Below, piece by piece: positions 37,946 to 45,318 of a stretch of 64,000 bases of DNA. The first letter of the stretch is position 1, and the number at the start of each line of letters is the position of its first letter. This stretch comes from Thermococcus zilligii AN1 (GTDB lineage Archaea; Methanobacteriota_B; Thermococci; Thermococcales; Thermococcaceae), in the NCBI RefSeq assembly GCF_000258515.1, contig NZ_AJLF01000003.1, positions 40,317 to 104,316 of the forward strand, written 5' to 3'. The notes under the pieces were generated by a model. It searched no databases. It saw only the letters and a list, made by a program, of their open reading frames with translations, and was not told the origin of the DNA. Position numbers and translations under genes: made by a program.

Positions 37946-39112
37946 TTACCCTATCTGGAAGGCGCTGGAGCGGAGCTCACCGCGCTCGAAGCGGTAGGGG
38001 TCATACCAGTCCCAGTCAATGGGGACCTTTGAGCGTCCCTTGGCTATAAGCTCCGCCATGGCCTGGGCAACCGCGGGGGCCATCATGAAGCCGTGGCCGG
38101 AGAAGCCAGCGGCAATGTAGAAGTTGTCGAGGAGTTTCCCTATGGCCGGGTTCCTGTCGGGGGTTTTGGCGTAGAAGCCTGCCCACTGGCGGACGATGTG
38201 GGCGTGCCTGAGCGGCGGCGCTATCATAGTGGCGTAGCGGAGAACGCCGCGCAGGAAGTCGTAGGTCGGTTCGTAGTCGTTCATGCTTTTTGCCCTGTGC
38301 TCTATCCCTGCGCCGCAGATTATTCCACCGTCCTCGCCGTCCTGGATTATGTAGGCGTCGTTCCAGCTCGGCGGGCAGACGAGCGGCTCCGCCTGGCCCC
38401 TCTCGAGAGGTTCGGTCTTGACAAGCTGGTGCTTATACGGGGTAATCGGCACGAGCTCCCTCTTCAAACCGGCCATTTCGTTTATGAGCGGCGCCCAGGC
38501 GTTGGCCGCGTTCAGAACGGCGTCTACCTTAACGCTCTCGACCTTCCCGTTACTCCGGTATTTGACGGCGGTTATCTCTTTGCCCTCGCGCTCGAAGCCA
38601 ACTATCTCGGCTTTCTCCTTCGCCTCAACGCCGAGTTCCCTCGCGCGGAAAAGGTAGGCGAAGAGCGTCTTGAACGGGTTTGCCTTGCCGTCCTTGGGGT
38701 TCCAGGCCCCGGCTAAGAATGGCTCGGTGTTGAGGATCGGGACTATCTCTTTCGCCTCGTCCATGTCTATGAGCCTCGTGGGGACGCCAAATTTGTTCTG
38801 GAGCCTGATGTTGTTTTTGAAGGCCTCAACCTCTTCCTCACTCGTCGCGAGGAAAAGGTAGCCTGTCTGCCTGAAGTTTATATCGAAGCCCAGCTCCTCC
38901 CCGAGCTTTTCCCAGCGCTCGACCGCGTACTTCATGAGCCTTATGTTGGCCTCGTCCGTGAACTGGGCGCGGATTCCGGTGGCACAGCGGAAGGTCGAGC
39001 CGGAGCCGAAGTAGTTCTTCTCGAAGAGGATGACCTCTTCTCCGAGCTTTGCTAATTCATAGGCGGTGGCAACGCCGGTTATCCCGCCACCGATTATCGC
39101 AACCTTACTCAT
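37946..39112 (-). CDS. FAD-dependent oxidoreductase, proline dehydrogenase complex beta-type subunit
   Basis: A 388-residue DAO-family flavoprotein (sarcosine oxidase-like). The FAD motif is AIIGGGITGVATAYELAKLG; further segments are NYFGSGSTFRCATGIRAQFTDE, VDAVLNAANAWAPLINEMAG and the C-terminal IAAGFSGHGFMMAPAVAQAMAELI. It matches the catalytic beta subunit of dye-linked L-proline dehydrogenase of Thermococcales, the subunit that oxidises proline to pyrroline-5-carboxylate. The ATG at 39112 overlaps the end of the BFD-like gene by 8 bases, with GGTGGTGGCG upstream. Substrate identity is inferred from the operon partners. Confidence 0.88.
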   Translation of the reverse strand: MSKVAIIGGGITGVATAYELAKLGEEVILFEKNYFGSGSTFRCATGIRAQFTDEANIRLMKYAVERWEKLGEELGFDINFRQTGYLFLATSEEEVEAFKNNIRLQNKFGVPTRLIDMDEAKEIVPILNTEPFLAGAWNPKDGKANPFKTLFAYLFRARELGVEAKEKAEIVGFEREGKEITAVKYRSNGKVESVKVDAVLNAANAWAPLINEMAGLKRELVPITPYKHQLVKTEPLERGQAEPLVCPPSWNDAYIIQDGEDGGIICGAGIEHRAKSMNDYEPTYDFLRGVLRYATMIAPPLRHAHIVRQWAGFYAKTPDRNPAIGKLLDNFYIAAGFSGHGFMMAPAVAQAMAELIAKGRSKVPIDWDWYDPYRFERGELRSSAFQIG

Positions 39113-39377
39113 CGCCACCACCCACCAGCACCTCAACGCGGACTGGCCTTATCGGGACCCTGGCCCGCGGGAGGGGAATCTCGTCGGGTTTCTTGCCCGT
39201 TCTCCTCGCGAGAATGGATACCACGAGCGGTATGCAGGTTCTCCCCTGGCAGGGCCCCATTCCAATGCGGAGGAGGCGCTTTATCTCCTCTATGTCCGTA
39301 ACCCCTTCGTCTATGAGCCTTTCAATTTCCTCCACCGTCACGTCGTTGCAGCGGCAGATGACCACCTTTCCCGACAT
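39105..39377 (-). CDS. BFD-like [2Fe-2S] protein of the proline dehydrogenase cluster
   Basis: A 90-residue protein with a bacterioferritin-associated-ferredoxin-like [2Fe-2S] fold. The cluster cysteines are in VVICRCNDVT and MGPCQGRTCIPLV. It is expected to pass electrons within the multi-subunit dehydrogenase. The ATG at 39377 follows GAGGTGATCAAA. Downstream it overlaps the beta-subunit gene. Upstream it is separated from the ferredoxin gene of the same operon by a 213-base segment that looks inserted. Confidence 0.85.
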   Translation of the reverse strand: MSGKVVICRCNDVTVEEIERLIDEGVTDIEEIKRLLRIGMGPCQGRTCIPLVVSILARRTGKKPDEIPLPRARVPIRPVRVEVLVGGGDE

Positions 39378-39590
39378 TTTGATCACCTCTCCACCCTCAC
39401 AGCCTTGCTTGCGCAAGCGCTGGCGGAAAAGTTCTTACACTACAACTCGCTTCGGTAGGTGTTAGAGCTCGACTCCATGCTTTTCTTTGGGTGTTCATAC
39501 TTGAAATGCGCCCTTCGGGTGCGGTTAGACCGCGAGCCTCTCTGAAACCTCCGCGTTCCAGTGGCTCTCCAGCCCAAATACGCTGGATTT
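39378..39590 (-). mobile_element. Probable inserted segment in the proline dehydrogenase operon (IS200/IS605-like 3' relic suspected)
   Basis: All other junctions in this operon overlap, yet here 213 bases separate the ferredoxin stop from the next start. On the minus strand the segment is open from an ATG touching the ferredoxin stop to 39397. It would encode 65 residues with WAGEPLERGGFREARGL and TAPEGRISSM, which remind me of the unstructured C-terminal tails of Thermococcales TnpB proteins. It ends near a perfect 12-base palindrome GCTTGCGCAAGC (39408-39419). The interpretation as the right end (and guide-RNA region) of a lost TnpB element is inference; no transposase core or left end remains. 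Confidence 0.4.
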
Positions 39591-40097
39591 TCATTCTCTC
39601 ACCACCTTAACCGCCCTGACGTCCCAGGCCAGCTCCACAGGCACCTCGACGGTGATTATCGGCGTGTCCCCCTTCGTCTTTTCCCTTGGAACAACGGCGA
39701 GGACCCTCCCCTTCCCGACGGGCTCCCCAAGGCGGTTGAGGAGAACCACTTCTTCTCCCTTCTCAGGTAGCGGCAGAAGCTCGTGGGGCATCGTTATCCT
39801 TGCCTTATCGCCAACGTAGTGCACCATGAAGAACGCTAACCCGGGGCATATCTGGACGCAGAGGGAGCACCCTATGCACTTCTCGTAGTCCACTACCGGT
39901 ATGTCGTTCGGCGTGGGCATGCTTATCGCGTTAGTTGGGCATACCTCCCTGCAGGGCGCGCAGGGTATCTCCTGGGGGCACTCCGGAACTGCGACGGGCC
40001 TTGCCCTCAACCTCTCCTCGCTCGGCTTGGGAATTATCCCAAAAAGCTCCTCGGGCGTTATGTATCCCCTCTGGAGGTAGGGAGGAACCTCAGACAT
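39591..40097 (-). CDS. Ferredoxin-type 4Fe-4S protein of the proline dehydrogenase cluster
   Basis: A 168-residue protein with two 4Fe-4S motifs: PECPQEIPCAPCREVCPTNAI (near residues 40-60) and CIGCSLCVQICPGLAF. A C-terminal beta-rich domain follows (EEVVLLNRLGEPVGKGRVLAVV). It probably links the FAD subunits electrically. The ATG at 40097 overlaps the alpha-subunit gene by 8 bases, with GGTGGGA just upstream. The extra C-terminal domain makes it longer than a plain ferredoxin. Confidence 0.85.
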   Translation of the reverse strand: MSEVPPYLQRGYITPEELFGIIPKPSEERLRARPVAVPECPQEIPCAPCREVCPTNAISMPTPNDIPVVDYEKCIGCSLCVQICPGLAFFMVHYVGDKARITMPHELLPLPEKGEEVVLLNRLGEPVGKGRVLAVVPREKTKGDTPIITVEVPVELAWDVRAVKVVRE

Positions 40098-41535
40098 TCC
40101 CACCGACCCCCGCAAGAATCTTCCTTATCCCCTCGACAACGTGCCTTCCGAAGGGCCCGGAGCGGAACTCCTCGAGGTCACGCTGGGCCCTCTCTATCTC
40201 GTTCACCCAGCCCTCCTCAGCTATTCCCAGCCTCAGGGCCGCCGCTATGCCCGCTATTTTTCCCTCAAGCATCGCCGTCGTCGCCTCCTCTATCCCAGCC
40301 GTGTCCCCGGCAACGAATATCCCCCTGACCGTTGTCTCCATCCACTCATCGCGAACCGCCACGTGGCCGCCGAGCTCGGGGACGAACTTTATCTGGCAGC
40401 CGGCCTGGTGGAGGAGCTCTATGCTCGGCCTCAGCCCGACGGCGAGGGCTATCACATCGACGTCGAAGACCTTCTCCGTCCCGGGTATCGGCCTCCAGTT
40501 CCCGTCGAGCTGGGCTACTACAGCCCTCTCAACCCTCTCCTTTCCTTCTGCCCTTAGAATTGTGTGCCTCGTGAGGATCGGGATTCCGAGGCGCCTCACC
40601 TTGGCGGCATGCACGAAGTAGCCGCCGACCTTTGGCATCGCCTCGACTATCGCTTCAACTTTAACCCCCGCCTGGACGAGCTGGTAAGCCAGGATTAGCC
40701 CGACGTTTCCGGCACCGACTATCAGAACCCTGTCGCCCGGCTTTACCCCGTAGGTGTTCATCAGCGTTTGGATCGCTCCGGCGCCGTAGATTCCCGGTAA
40801 ATCGTTGTTCTCGAAGGGAATCATCCTCTCCATGGCGCCTGTGGCCACTATAAGTGCCCTCCCCCTGAACTCAATGAGTTCCCTGTTCTCCCTCACGCCG
40901 AGGACGAGCTTTTCGTCCCCCTCCTGGAAGATGCCCACCGCCGAGGTCTCGAAGAATACCCCTATGTTTTCCCTCTTTCTGACCTCCTCCTCCAGGATTT
41001 TCGCTATCTCCACGCCCCTGACGCCGGCGAACTGCTCCCTCTTCCCAAAGAACTTGTGGGTCTGCTTGACGAGCTGGCCGCCCAGCATGGGGTTCTCGTC
41101 GAGGAGAACAACGCTCGCCCCCGCGTCGGCCGCGTGTATCGCCGCCATCAGACCGGCGGGCCCGCCCCCGATGACAACTATATCCGCCTTCACGGCCTTT
41201 GCGTCCCTGAACTCCGGGGGTTTGGCCTCTTTGGGCAGCTTCGCCTTCCCCGTCTGGGGTTCTATCCGCATCCCGTCCTCCACGAGGGTTATGCACGTCC
41301 TGACGTTCGGTATGCCGTTTACTATCATGAGGCACGAGGAGCACTTCCCTATTGCGCAGAAGAGGCCTCTGGGACGCTTTTCGTTGGCAGAATAGTTCAG
41401 AACCCGTATTCCTGCAGCGTGGAGCGCCGCGGCGATGGGTTCTCCCTCAAAGGCCTTCACGGGTTGCCCGTTGAAGTATATTGTGACCTCCCTGCCCCGT
41501 TTAAACCTCAGAATTGGATGTTCATTGAGGCGCAT
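40090..41535 (-). CDS. FAD/NAD-dependent oxidoreductase, proline dehydrogenase complex alpha-type subunit
   Basis: A 481-residue protein. Its N-terminal ~90 residues form a Fer2_4 [2Fe-2S] domain (Cys60, Cys65, Cys68 in LFCAIGKCSSC, and Cys81). The rest is a pyridine nucleotide-disulfide oxidoreductase fold: DIVVIGGGPAGLMAAIHAADAG, VLIVGAGNVGLILAYQLVQAG and GIFVAGDTAGIEEAT. In Thermococcales such subunits join a beta-type DAO subunit and small Fe-S proteins in dye-linked L-proline or NADH dehydrogenase complexes. It heads the operon with ATG 41535 after GGGTGACGTTCA. Its promoter is back to back with that of the SRP RNA. Confidence 0.88.
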   Translation of the reverse strand: MRLNEHPILRFKRGREVTIYFNGQPVKAFEGEPIAAALHAAGIRVLNYSANEKRPRGLFCAIGKCSSCLMIVNGIPNVRTCITLVEDGMRIEPQTGKAKLPKEAKPPEFRDAKAVKADIVVIGGGPAGLMAAIHAADAGASVVLLDENPMLGGQLVKQTHKFFGKREQFAGVRGVEIAKILEEEVRKRENIGVFFETSAVGIFQEGDEKLVLGVRENRELIEFRGRALIVATGAMERMIPFENNDLPGIYGAGAIQTLMNTYGVKPGDRVLIVGAGNVGLILAYQLVQAGVKVEAIVEAMPKVGGYFVHAAKVRRLGIPILTRHTILRAEGKERVERAVVAQLDGNWRPIPGTEKVFDVDVIALAVGLRPSIELLHQAGCQIKFVPELGGHVAVRDEWMETTVRGIFVAGDTAGIEEATTAMLEGKIAGIAAALRLGIAEEGWVNEIERAQRDLEEFRSGPFGRHVVEGIRKILAGVGGNV

Positions 41536-41569
41536 TGAACGTCACCCGTGAACGGGTTGGCCGGGGGAA

Positions 41570-41611
41570 CTTATGAAAATTTTTTAACCTAAAGGTGGAC
41601 AACCTTTGGTT
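41570..41611. promoter_or_regulatory. Proline dehydrogenase operon promoter with a near SurR-type site
   Basis: The minus strand carries an A/T-rich box AAAAAATTTTCATAAG at about 41570-41585. Immediately upstream is GTGGACAACCTTTGGTT (plus strand 41595-41611), which differs from the SurR consensus GTTn3AACn5GTT at one consensus base. Whether SurR binds this imperfect site is unknown. Confidence 0.35.
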
Positions 41612-41626
41612 TTCGACCTACCAAAG

Positions 41627-41638
41627 CTTTATATATTC
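41627..41638 (+). promoter_or_regulatory. Promoter of the SRP RNA gene
   Basis: CCAAAG followed by CTTTATATATTC is a near-ideal BRE/TATA pair. It predicts a start near 41657-41660, exactly where the 5' strand of the SRP RNA terminal helix begins. Confidence 0.75.
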
Positions 41639-41656
41639 AGCCCCGATAACTACCTT

Positions 41657-41979
41657 CGGCGGCGGGCTAGGCCGGGGGGTTCGGCGTCCCCTGTAACCGG
41701 AAACCGTCGATATGCCGGGGCCGAAGCCCGGGGGGCGGTTCCCAGATCCGGCGGCGGAAGCCGGGGCGCAACGATGAGCCCTCGTCCCGGGGGGCCGGCG
41801 GTGGAGGGGGCGGAGCTGGAGGGCTCCGCTAAACTCCTTTACCCGCCGAACCCCGCCAGGCCCGGAAGGGAGCAACGGTAGGCGGGACGTGCGGCGCTCC
41901 CGGGGTCGCGGGGGTGAGCGAGCCCCGGTGGAAGCCGCTGGAGGAGGGTTCCCACCCCCGGGCGCGCCCGCCGCCGCTA
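41657..41979 (+). ncRNA. ffs: Signal recognition particle 7S RNA
   Basis: A GC-rich RNA of about 320 bases whose ends pair perfectly (CGGCGGCGGGC at 41657-41667 with GCCCGCCGCCG at 41966-41976). The conserved domain IV hairpin that binds SRP54 is obvious: CGCCAGGCCCGGAAGGGAGC followed by AACGGTAGGCGGG near 41848-41886. The 5' Alu-like domain shows the archaeal GGCUAGGCCGGGGGGUUCGG sequence. It works in co-translational membrane targeting. The exact 3' end is set by the helix and may be a few bases longer. Confidence 0.95.
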
Positions 41980-42046
41980 AAGGCTTCTCCAAAATTCCGG
42001 GCAAAAACTTAATAGCGCCTGGCTTTTTTGATGTTGGGGTGTCAAA

Positions 42047-42949
42047 ATGGCGGGCCTTGAAGTTGAGCTTTTCGGGATAAGGTTCGAGAACCCCCTCATC
42101 CTCGCATCGGGAATAAACGATAAGGTGCCCGAGCAGTGGATTCGCGCCCACGAGGAGGGGGCCGGTGGGGTTGTAACGAAATCGATCGGAATTGAGCCGA
42201 GGAAGGGCTACGACAACCCGACGATAGTGGAGCTCCCCTACGGCCTTATAAACGCGATGGGACTGCCAAACCCGGGCTGGAAGGGCTTCCTTGAGATGGT
42301 TGAGGGCTACACCTTTGATTTCCCGCTCATCGTTTCCATCTTCGGCGGGACACCTGAGGAGTTCGCCTTTCTCGCAGAAAAGCTGGGTGATGTTGCAGAC
42401 GCCTTTGAGCTCAACCTCAGCTGTCCCCACGCGAAAGGCTACGGCATGGAGATCGGCCAGAAACCGGAGAGCGTCTACGAAGTTGTTAAGGCCGTCAAGG
42501 ACGCCACAGACAGGCCGGTCATAGCGAAGCTCACACCTAACACCGACGACATAACGAAGCTCGGTTTAGCGGCTGAAAGGGCCGGGGCGGACGGTGTTTC
42601 TGCCATAAACACGCTGAAGGCGATAGCTATTGATATCTATGCAAAGAGGCCGATCCTCAGCAACAGGGTTGGGGGCTACTCCGGGCCGGGGGTTAAGCCC
42701 GTCGCCCTCAGGGCCGTCTACGACCTCGCAAGGGCCCTTGACATCCCGGTCATTGGGATTGGGGGCATAACCACCTGGCAGGACGCGGTCGAGTTTTTAC
42801 TCGCGGGGGCCTCGGCGCTTCAGATAGGAACGGCCGTCTCTCTCCGTGGCTGGAAGGTTTTCAGGGAGATAAACGAGGGGATTGAGAGGTATCTAAAGGA
42901 GGAGGGCTTCTCGAGCGTGAAGGATATCGTGGGACTGGCTCTGAAGTGA
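42047..42949 (+). CDS. pyrD: Dihydroorotate dehydrogenase (class 1B catalytic type)
   Basis: A 300-residue FMN-containing TIM-barrel enzyme oxidising dihydroorotate to orotate. Motifs: NPLILASGINDK, NAMGLPNPGW, FELNLSCPHAKGYG with the catalytic Cys of class 1B, VIAKLTPNTDDI, GYSGPGVKPVALRAVYDLA, IPVIGIGGITTWQDAVEFLLAGASALQIGTA (read in two parts). No PyrK subunit is adjacent. The ATG at 42047 follows GGGGTGTCAAA; TATA-like AAACTTAATAGCG is near 42005. The gene lies just after the SRP RNA. Confidence 0.94.
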   Translation: MAGLEVELFGIRFENPLILASGINDKVPEQWIRAHEEGAGGVVTKSIGIEPRKGYDNPTIVELPYGLINAMGLPNPGWKGFLEMVEGYTFDFPLIVSIFGGTPEEFAFLAEKLGDVADAFELNLSCPHAKGYGMEIGQKPESVYEVVKAVKDATDRPVIAKLTPNTDDITKLGLAAERAGADGVSAINTLKAIAIDIYAKRPILSNRVGGYSGPGVKPVALRAVYDLARALDIPVIGIGGITTWQDAVEFLLAGASALQIGTAVSLRGWKVFREINEGIERYLKEEGFSSVKDIVGLALK

Positions 42950-43035
42950 GGAAAAGGATTATTTGTGGTGACCTATGACAGAAAGCTTAGAAACCGTGCC
43001 CGGAATAACGTTAAACTGCTCCCGGAGGTGATCGA

Positions 43036-43755
43036 ATGAAGCGCGCCGTTGTTCTCTTCTCCGGCGGGCTGGACAGCACGGCCTGCCTCTACTGGGCGAA
43101 GAAGAACTACGACGAGGTAATAATGCTCACCGCCAACTACGGCAGCAACGAGGAGAAGGTGATGAACAGGGTGGCGGAGTTCTTTTCGAAAGAGCTGAAC
43201 GTCCCGCTGAAGATAATCAGGCTCGACTTCCTCGAGGAGTTCTCGAAACTCCGCGGAACGGCCCTCGTTGGGGGAGAGACGCCCAAAGTAACCGCACAGG
43301 AGCTTGAGGACATGGGCGTTGCCCGGGAAACCGCCAGGAGCGTCTGGGTTCCCGCCCGTAATCTCCTCCTCATAAGCGCTGCAGCCTCGTTTTTGGATGC
43401 CCTCGGAGGGGGGGACATCATAGTGGGCTTCAACGCAGAAGAAGGGGCGACTTTCCCGGACAACACCTTGGAGTTCGTAGAGAAGATGAACGAGGCGCTG
43501 AAATATGGAACGCTGAGCGAGGTTAAGGTGGTCGCCCCGCTCATAAACCTCGACAAGAAGGGGATAGCGAGGCTTTTGAAAGAGTTGAACGCGAAGTACG
43601 AGTACTCCAGCTCCTGCTACATGCCGAGGGGCTTCACTGAGGACGGAAAGCCTATACACTGCGGCCAGTGCGAGAGCTGTGTGAGGAGGCACCGGGGGCT
43701 TATGGACGCCTTAGGGGAGGACAGGACTGTTTACGCTGTCGAGCCGAAGATATGA
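43036..43755 (+). CDS. queC: 7-cyano-7-deazaguanine synthase
   Basis: A 239-residue QueC, converting carboxy-deazaguanine to preQ0, the precursor of archaeosine in archaeal tRNA. The PP-loop [13 protein letters not shown] is at the N terminus. The C terminus has the zinc-binding cysteines in [10 protein letters not shown] and [31 protein letters not shown] forms the middle active-site part. The ATG at 43036 follows GGAGGTGATCGA. It lies upstream of three tRNA genes, but each has its own promoter. Confidence 0.94.
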   Translation: MKRAVVLFSGGLDSTACLYWAKKNYDEVIMLTANYGSNEEKVMNRVAEFFSKELNVPLKIIRLDFLEEFSKLRGTALVGGETPKVTAQELEDMGVARETARSVWVPARNLLLISAAASFLDALGGGDIIVGFNAEEGATFPDNTLEFVEKMNEALKYGTLSEVKVVAPLINLDKKGIARLLKELNAKYEYSSSCYMPRGFTEDGKPIHCGQCESCVRRHRGLMDALGEDRTVYAVEPKI

Positions 43756-43772
43756 AATAGGGAACACCGCAA

Positions 43773-43784
43773 CATTTATAAATC
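43773..43784 (+). promoter_or_regulatory. Promoter of the tRNA-Phe/tRNA-Gly pair
   Basis: CATTTATAAATCC is a good TATA box about 30 bases before the 5' end of tRNA-Phe (43810). The next tRNA follows after 10 bases without its own TATA box, so both are probably cut from one precursor. Confidence 0.65.
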
Positions 43785-43809
43785 CACCCCGGCTTTTATC
43801 TTTGGGCGT

Positions 43810-43886
43810 GGGGCGGTAGCTCAGCCTGGGAGAGCGCCGGACTGAAGATCCGGGTGTCGGGGGTTCAAATCCCCCTCGCCCCACCA
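43810..43886 (+). tRNA. tRNA-Phe (GAA)
   Basis: Acceptor GGGGCGG pairs with TCGCCCC (one G-U pair). The anticodon stem CCGGA/TCCGG holds the loop CTGAAGA (anticodon GAA). The T arm is GGGGG-TTCAAAT-CCCCC, and CCA is encoded at 43884-43886. No intron. Confidence 0.95.
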
Positions 43887-43896
43887 CTTTTGTGAT

Positions 43897-43974
43897 GCGG
43901 TGGTAGTCTAGCCTGGTCTAGGACACCGGCCTTCCAAGCCGGTGACCCGGGTTCGAATCCCGGCCACCGCACCA
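43897..43974 (+). tRNA. tRNA-Gly (TCC)
   Basis: Acceptor GCGGTGG pairs with CCACCGC. The anticodon stem CCGGC/GCCGG holds the loop CTTCCAA (anticodon TCC, reading GGA). The T arm has TTCGAAT between GGG and CCC stems, and CCA is encoded at 43972-43974. No intron. Confidence 0.95.
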
Positions 43975-44072
43975 CAACCTGTTCCGGAGCCTGAAAGGAC
44001 GCTTTCTGGTCTAATCCTCTGGAACTTCCATTCCATCCTTTTCCGGCTTTCACTGAGTGCCCCATGGAGTAA

Positions 44073-44083
44073 ACTTTATAAAC
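44073..44083 (+). promoter_or_regulatory. Promoter of tRNA-Gln
   Basis: ACTTTATAAACC forms a TATA box centred about 32 bases before the tRNA 5' end at 44110. Confidence 0.6.
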
Positions 44084-44109
44084 CACCCCGGTATCGCATA
44101 ATTGGGTAC

Positions 44110-44185
44110 AGCCCCGTGGTGTAGCGGCCAAGCATGCGGGACTCTGGATCCCGCGACCGGGGTTCGAATCCCCGCGGGGCTACCA
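44110..44185 (+). tRNA. tRNA-Gln (CTG)
   Basis: Acceptor AGCCCCG pairs with CGGGGCT, followed by A and an encoded CCA (44183-44185). The anticodon stem CGGGA/TCCCG carries the loop CTCTGGA (anticodon CTG, reading CAG). The T arm GGGG-TTCGAAT-CCCC is regular. No intron. Confidence 0.93.
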
Positions 44186-44470
44186 TCCAATCGGGCTCCA
44201 GACAAGCTTCGAACCCCATGTTCTATTTTCATCCCACCTCATGCCCGTGAGTGTTTTCTTCTGACCCTGATCACGTCCAGGAGGTATTCCAAGCTTTGGA
44301 CGGAGGAATCCCGGCCGGAAATCTTATTTCGGCCCAAAAAGCCAAAAATCGAACTTTTCAGGAAGCCTTTTAAGGAGAACCCCTTAGTAGGGTTAGGCGG
44401 AGTTTTAGTAACATGTCTAAGATTCTGGCGCTTTAATCAGATGGGAGTGGATATTGGGTGGTGAGAGACC
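44186..44470. other. Non-coding spacer between tRNA-Gln and the DUF7344 region
   Basis: No plausible gene was found in this 285-base gap. It contains a strong hairpin (GGCCGGAAAT-ctt-ATTTCGGCC, 44313-44333, with one bulged base) followed by A-rich sequence, and a second stem AACCC/GGGTT near 44380-44396. A TATA-like GCTTTAATC at about 44430 could drive the genes downstream. Confidence 0.4.
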
Positions 44471-44626
44471 ATGAATGGGACGGCAGACCTTGAGATCAGG
44501 ATCCTTCTCCAGAGAATACCTGACTGCAAAGGGCAGAAGGCCGGGAGGGTTCGTGTTGTCGAGGCCTTCTACAACGGCGGAAGATGGAGTAAAAGAAAGC
44601 ATCACATGTTGGGGTGGACGGGTTGA
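44471..44626 (+). CDS. Possible 51-residue protein preceding the DUF7344 gene
   Basis: A short frame starts MNGTADLEIRILLQRIPD and ends HHMLGWTG. It begins with ATG 44471 after GGTGGTGAGAGACC, a good ribosome binding site. Its TGA (44624-44626) overlaps the TTG start of the DUF7344 gene, suggesting coupled translation. It is basic in the middle (GGRWSKRKHH) and has no membrane segment. I do not recognise a family. It may be a genuine leader peptide or small protein; coding evidence rests on start signal and coupling only. Confidence 0.4.
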   Translation: MNGTADLEIRILLQRIPDCKGQKAGRVRVVEAFYNGGRWSKRKHHMLGWTG

Positions 44627-45111
44627 TCAACAGCACGCCATCCAACGTGATCCTCGGAAACGGGAGGAGGACGCTGCTTATAGAATTTCTCCAGATGAAG
44701 AACGGAAGGGCAGAACTCAGGGAGGCAGTCGAGTACATTGCGGAGAAAGAGGGGAACACCGACAGGAAGCACAGGAAGAGCGTCTACGTGAGCCTCATGC
44801 AGACCCACATACCAAAACTTGAGCATGAGGGTGTTCTGACCTTCGAGCGCGGGATGATAACACTCCTCCGGGTTCCGGACAACGTCACGCTCTACATGGA
44901 AGTCGTTAAGAGGAACGACATACGCTGGAGCGCATTCTACGCTGGCATCTCCTGTATCTTTGCCCTTACCGCCCTCTGGTTCGGCGACTTCCTCCTCCTC
45001 TTTGCTTCCCTTACCTACCTCCTGGTTGCATTGACCCAGCACGCGAGAACCTACAGGGTTCTGAGACCCGCGGATGAGGAGGGCCCCGAAAAACCTGACA
45101 ATGGCGAGTAA
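44623..45111 (+). CDS. DUF7344-type winged-helix protein with C-terminal membrane anchor
   Basis: A 162-residue protein. Residues 5 to about 85 match the archaeal DUF7344 winged-helix pattern (GRRTLLIEFLQMKNGRAELREAVEYIA, then RKSVYVSLMQTHIPKLEHEGVLTFERG). Two membrane helices follow (SAFYAGISCIFALTALWF and LLLFASLTYLLVALTQ), then an acidic tail. In haloarchaea and Thermococcales such proteins accompany surface-protein gene clusters; a membrane-tied transcription regulator of the downstream filament genes is inferred. The likely start is TTG at 44623, with GGGGTGG upstream; a GTG at 44614 lies inside that site. Confidence 0.75.
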   Translation: MINSTPSNVILGNGRRTLLIEFLQMKNGRAELREAVEYIAEKEGNTDRKHRKSVYVSLMQTHIPKLEHEGVLTFERGMITLLRVPDNVTLYMEVVKRNDIRWSAFYAGISCIFALTALWFGDFLLLFASLTYLLVALTQHARTYRVLRPADEEGPEKPDNGE

Positions 45112-45140
45112 CGTGGCATTACCCCGAGGTAACTCCCAAC

Positions 45141-45153
45141 TTCATATATATCC
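45141..45153 (+). promoter_or_regulatory. Promoter of the TasA-like cluster
   Basis: TTCATATATATCC is a strong TATA box just after the DUF7344 gene. It predicts a start of transcription near 45172, about 147 bases ahead of the first TasA-like ATG, an unusually long leader for Thermococcus. Confidence 0.6.
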
Positions 45154-45169
45154 CGGGGCCCAAATAACT

Positions 45170-45318
45170 GTGGCGCGACCGTGATGGTTGGCGCCAAGGG
45201 GCATCTGCATGGAGCAGTTGAGTGGCAAATGAGTGCCGCGGAATTGAAGCTGGTCTTTTAGGACCCAGCACTCACAACCGTGGCCTGCCCCAGGGTGCCT
45301 CCAAACGGAGGCGAAAAA
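45170..45318 (+). promoter_or_regulatory. Structured 5' leader with Shine-Dalgarno-sequestering hairpin
   Basis: Three stems are visible. TGGCGC/GCGCCA lies near 45171-45195. GAGTGC (45231) pairs with GCACTC (45288), with inner CTGGTC/GACCCAG pairing. At the 3' end, GCCTCC (45297-45302), loop AAAC and GGAGGC (45307-45312) form a perfect six-pair hairpin. The last arm is the Shine-Dalgarno sequence of the TasA-like gene (ATG 45319), so the hairpin would block initiation until opened. This looks like a translational switch; the trigger is unknown. Confidence 0.6.

Noticed and set aside
39397..39594. 65-codon frame as a genuine protein gene in the proline dehydrogenase operon
   Set aside because: Its start overlaps the ferredoxin stop, it has no recognisable fold and no conserved partner role; treated as part of a possible mobile-element relic.
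42966..43038. Short frame just before queC with a ribosome binding site-like GTGGTGACC
   Set aside because: Only about 23 codons, ends in the queC start region and shows no protein-like features.
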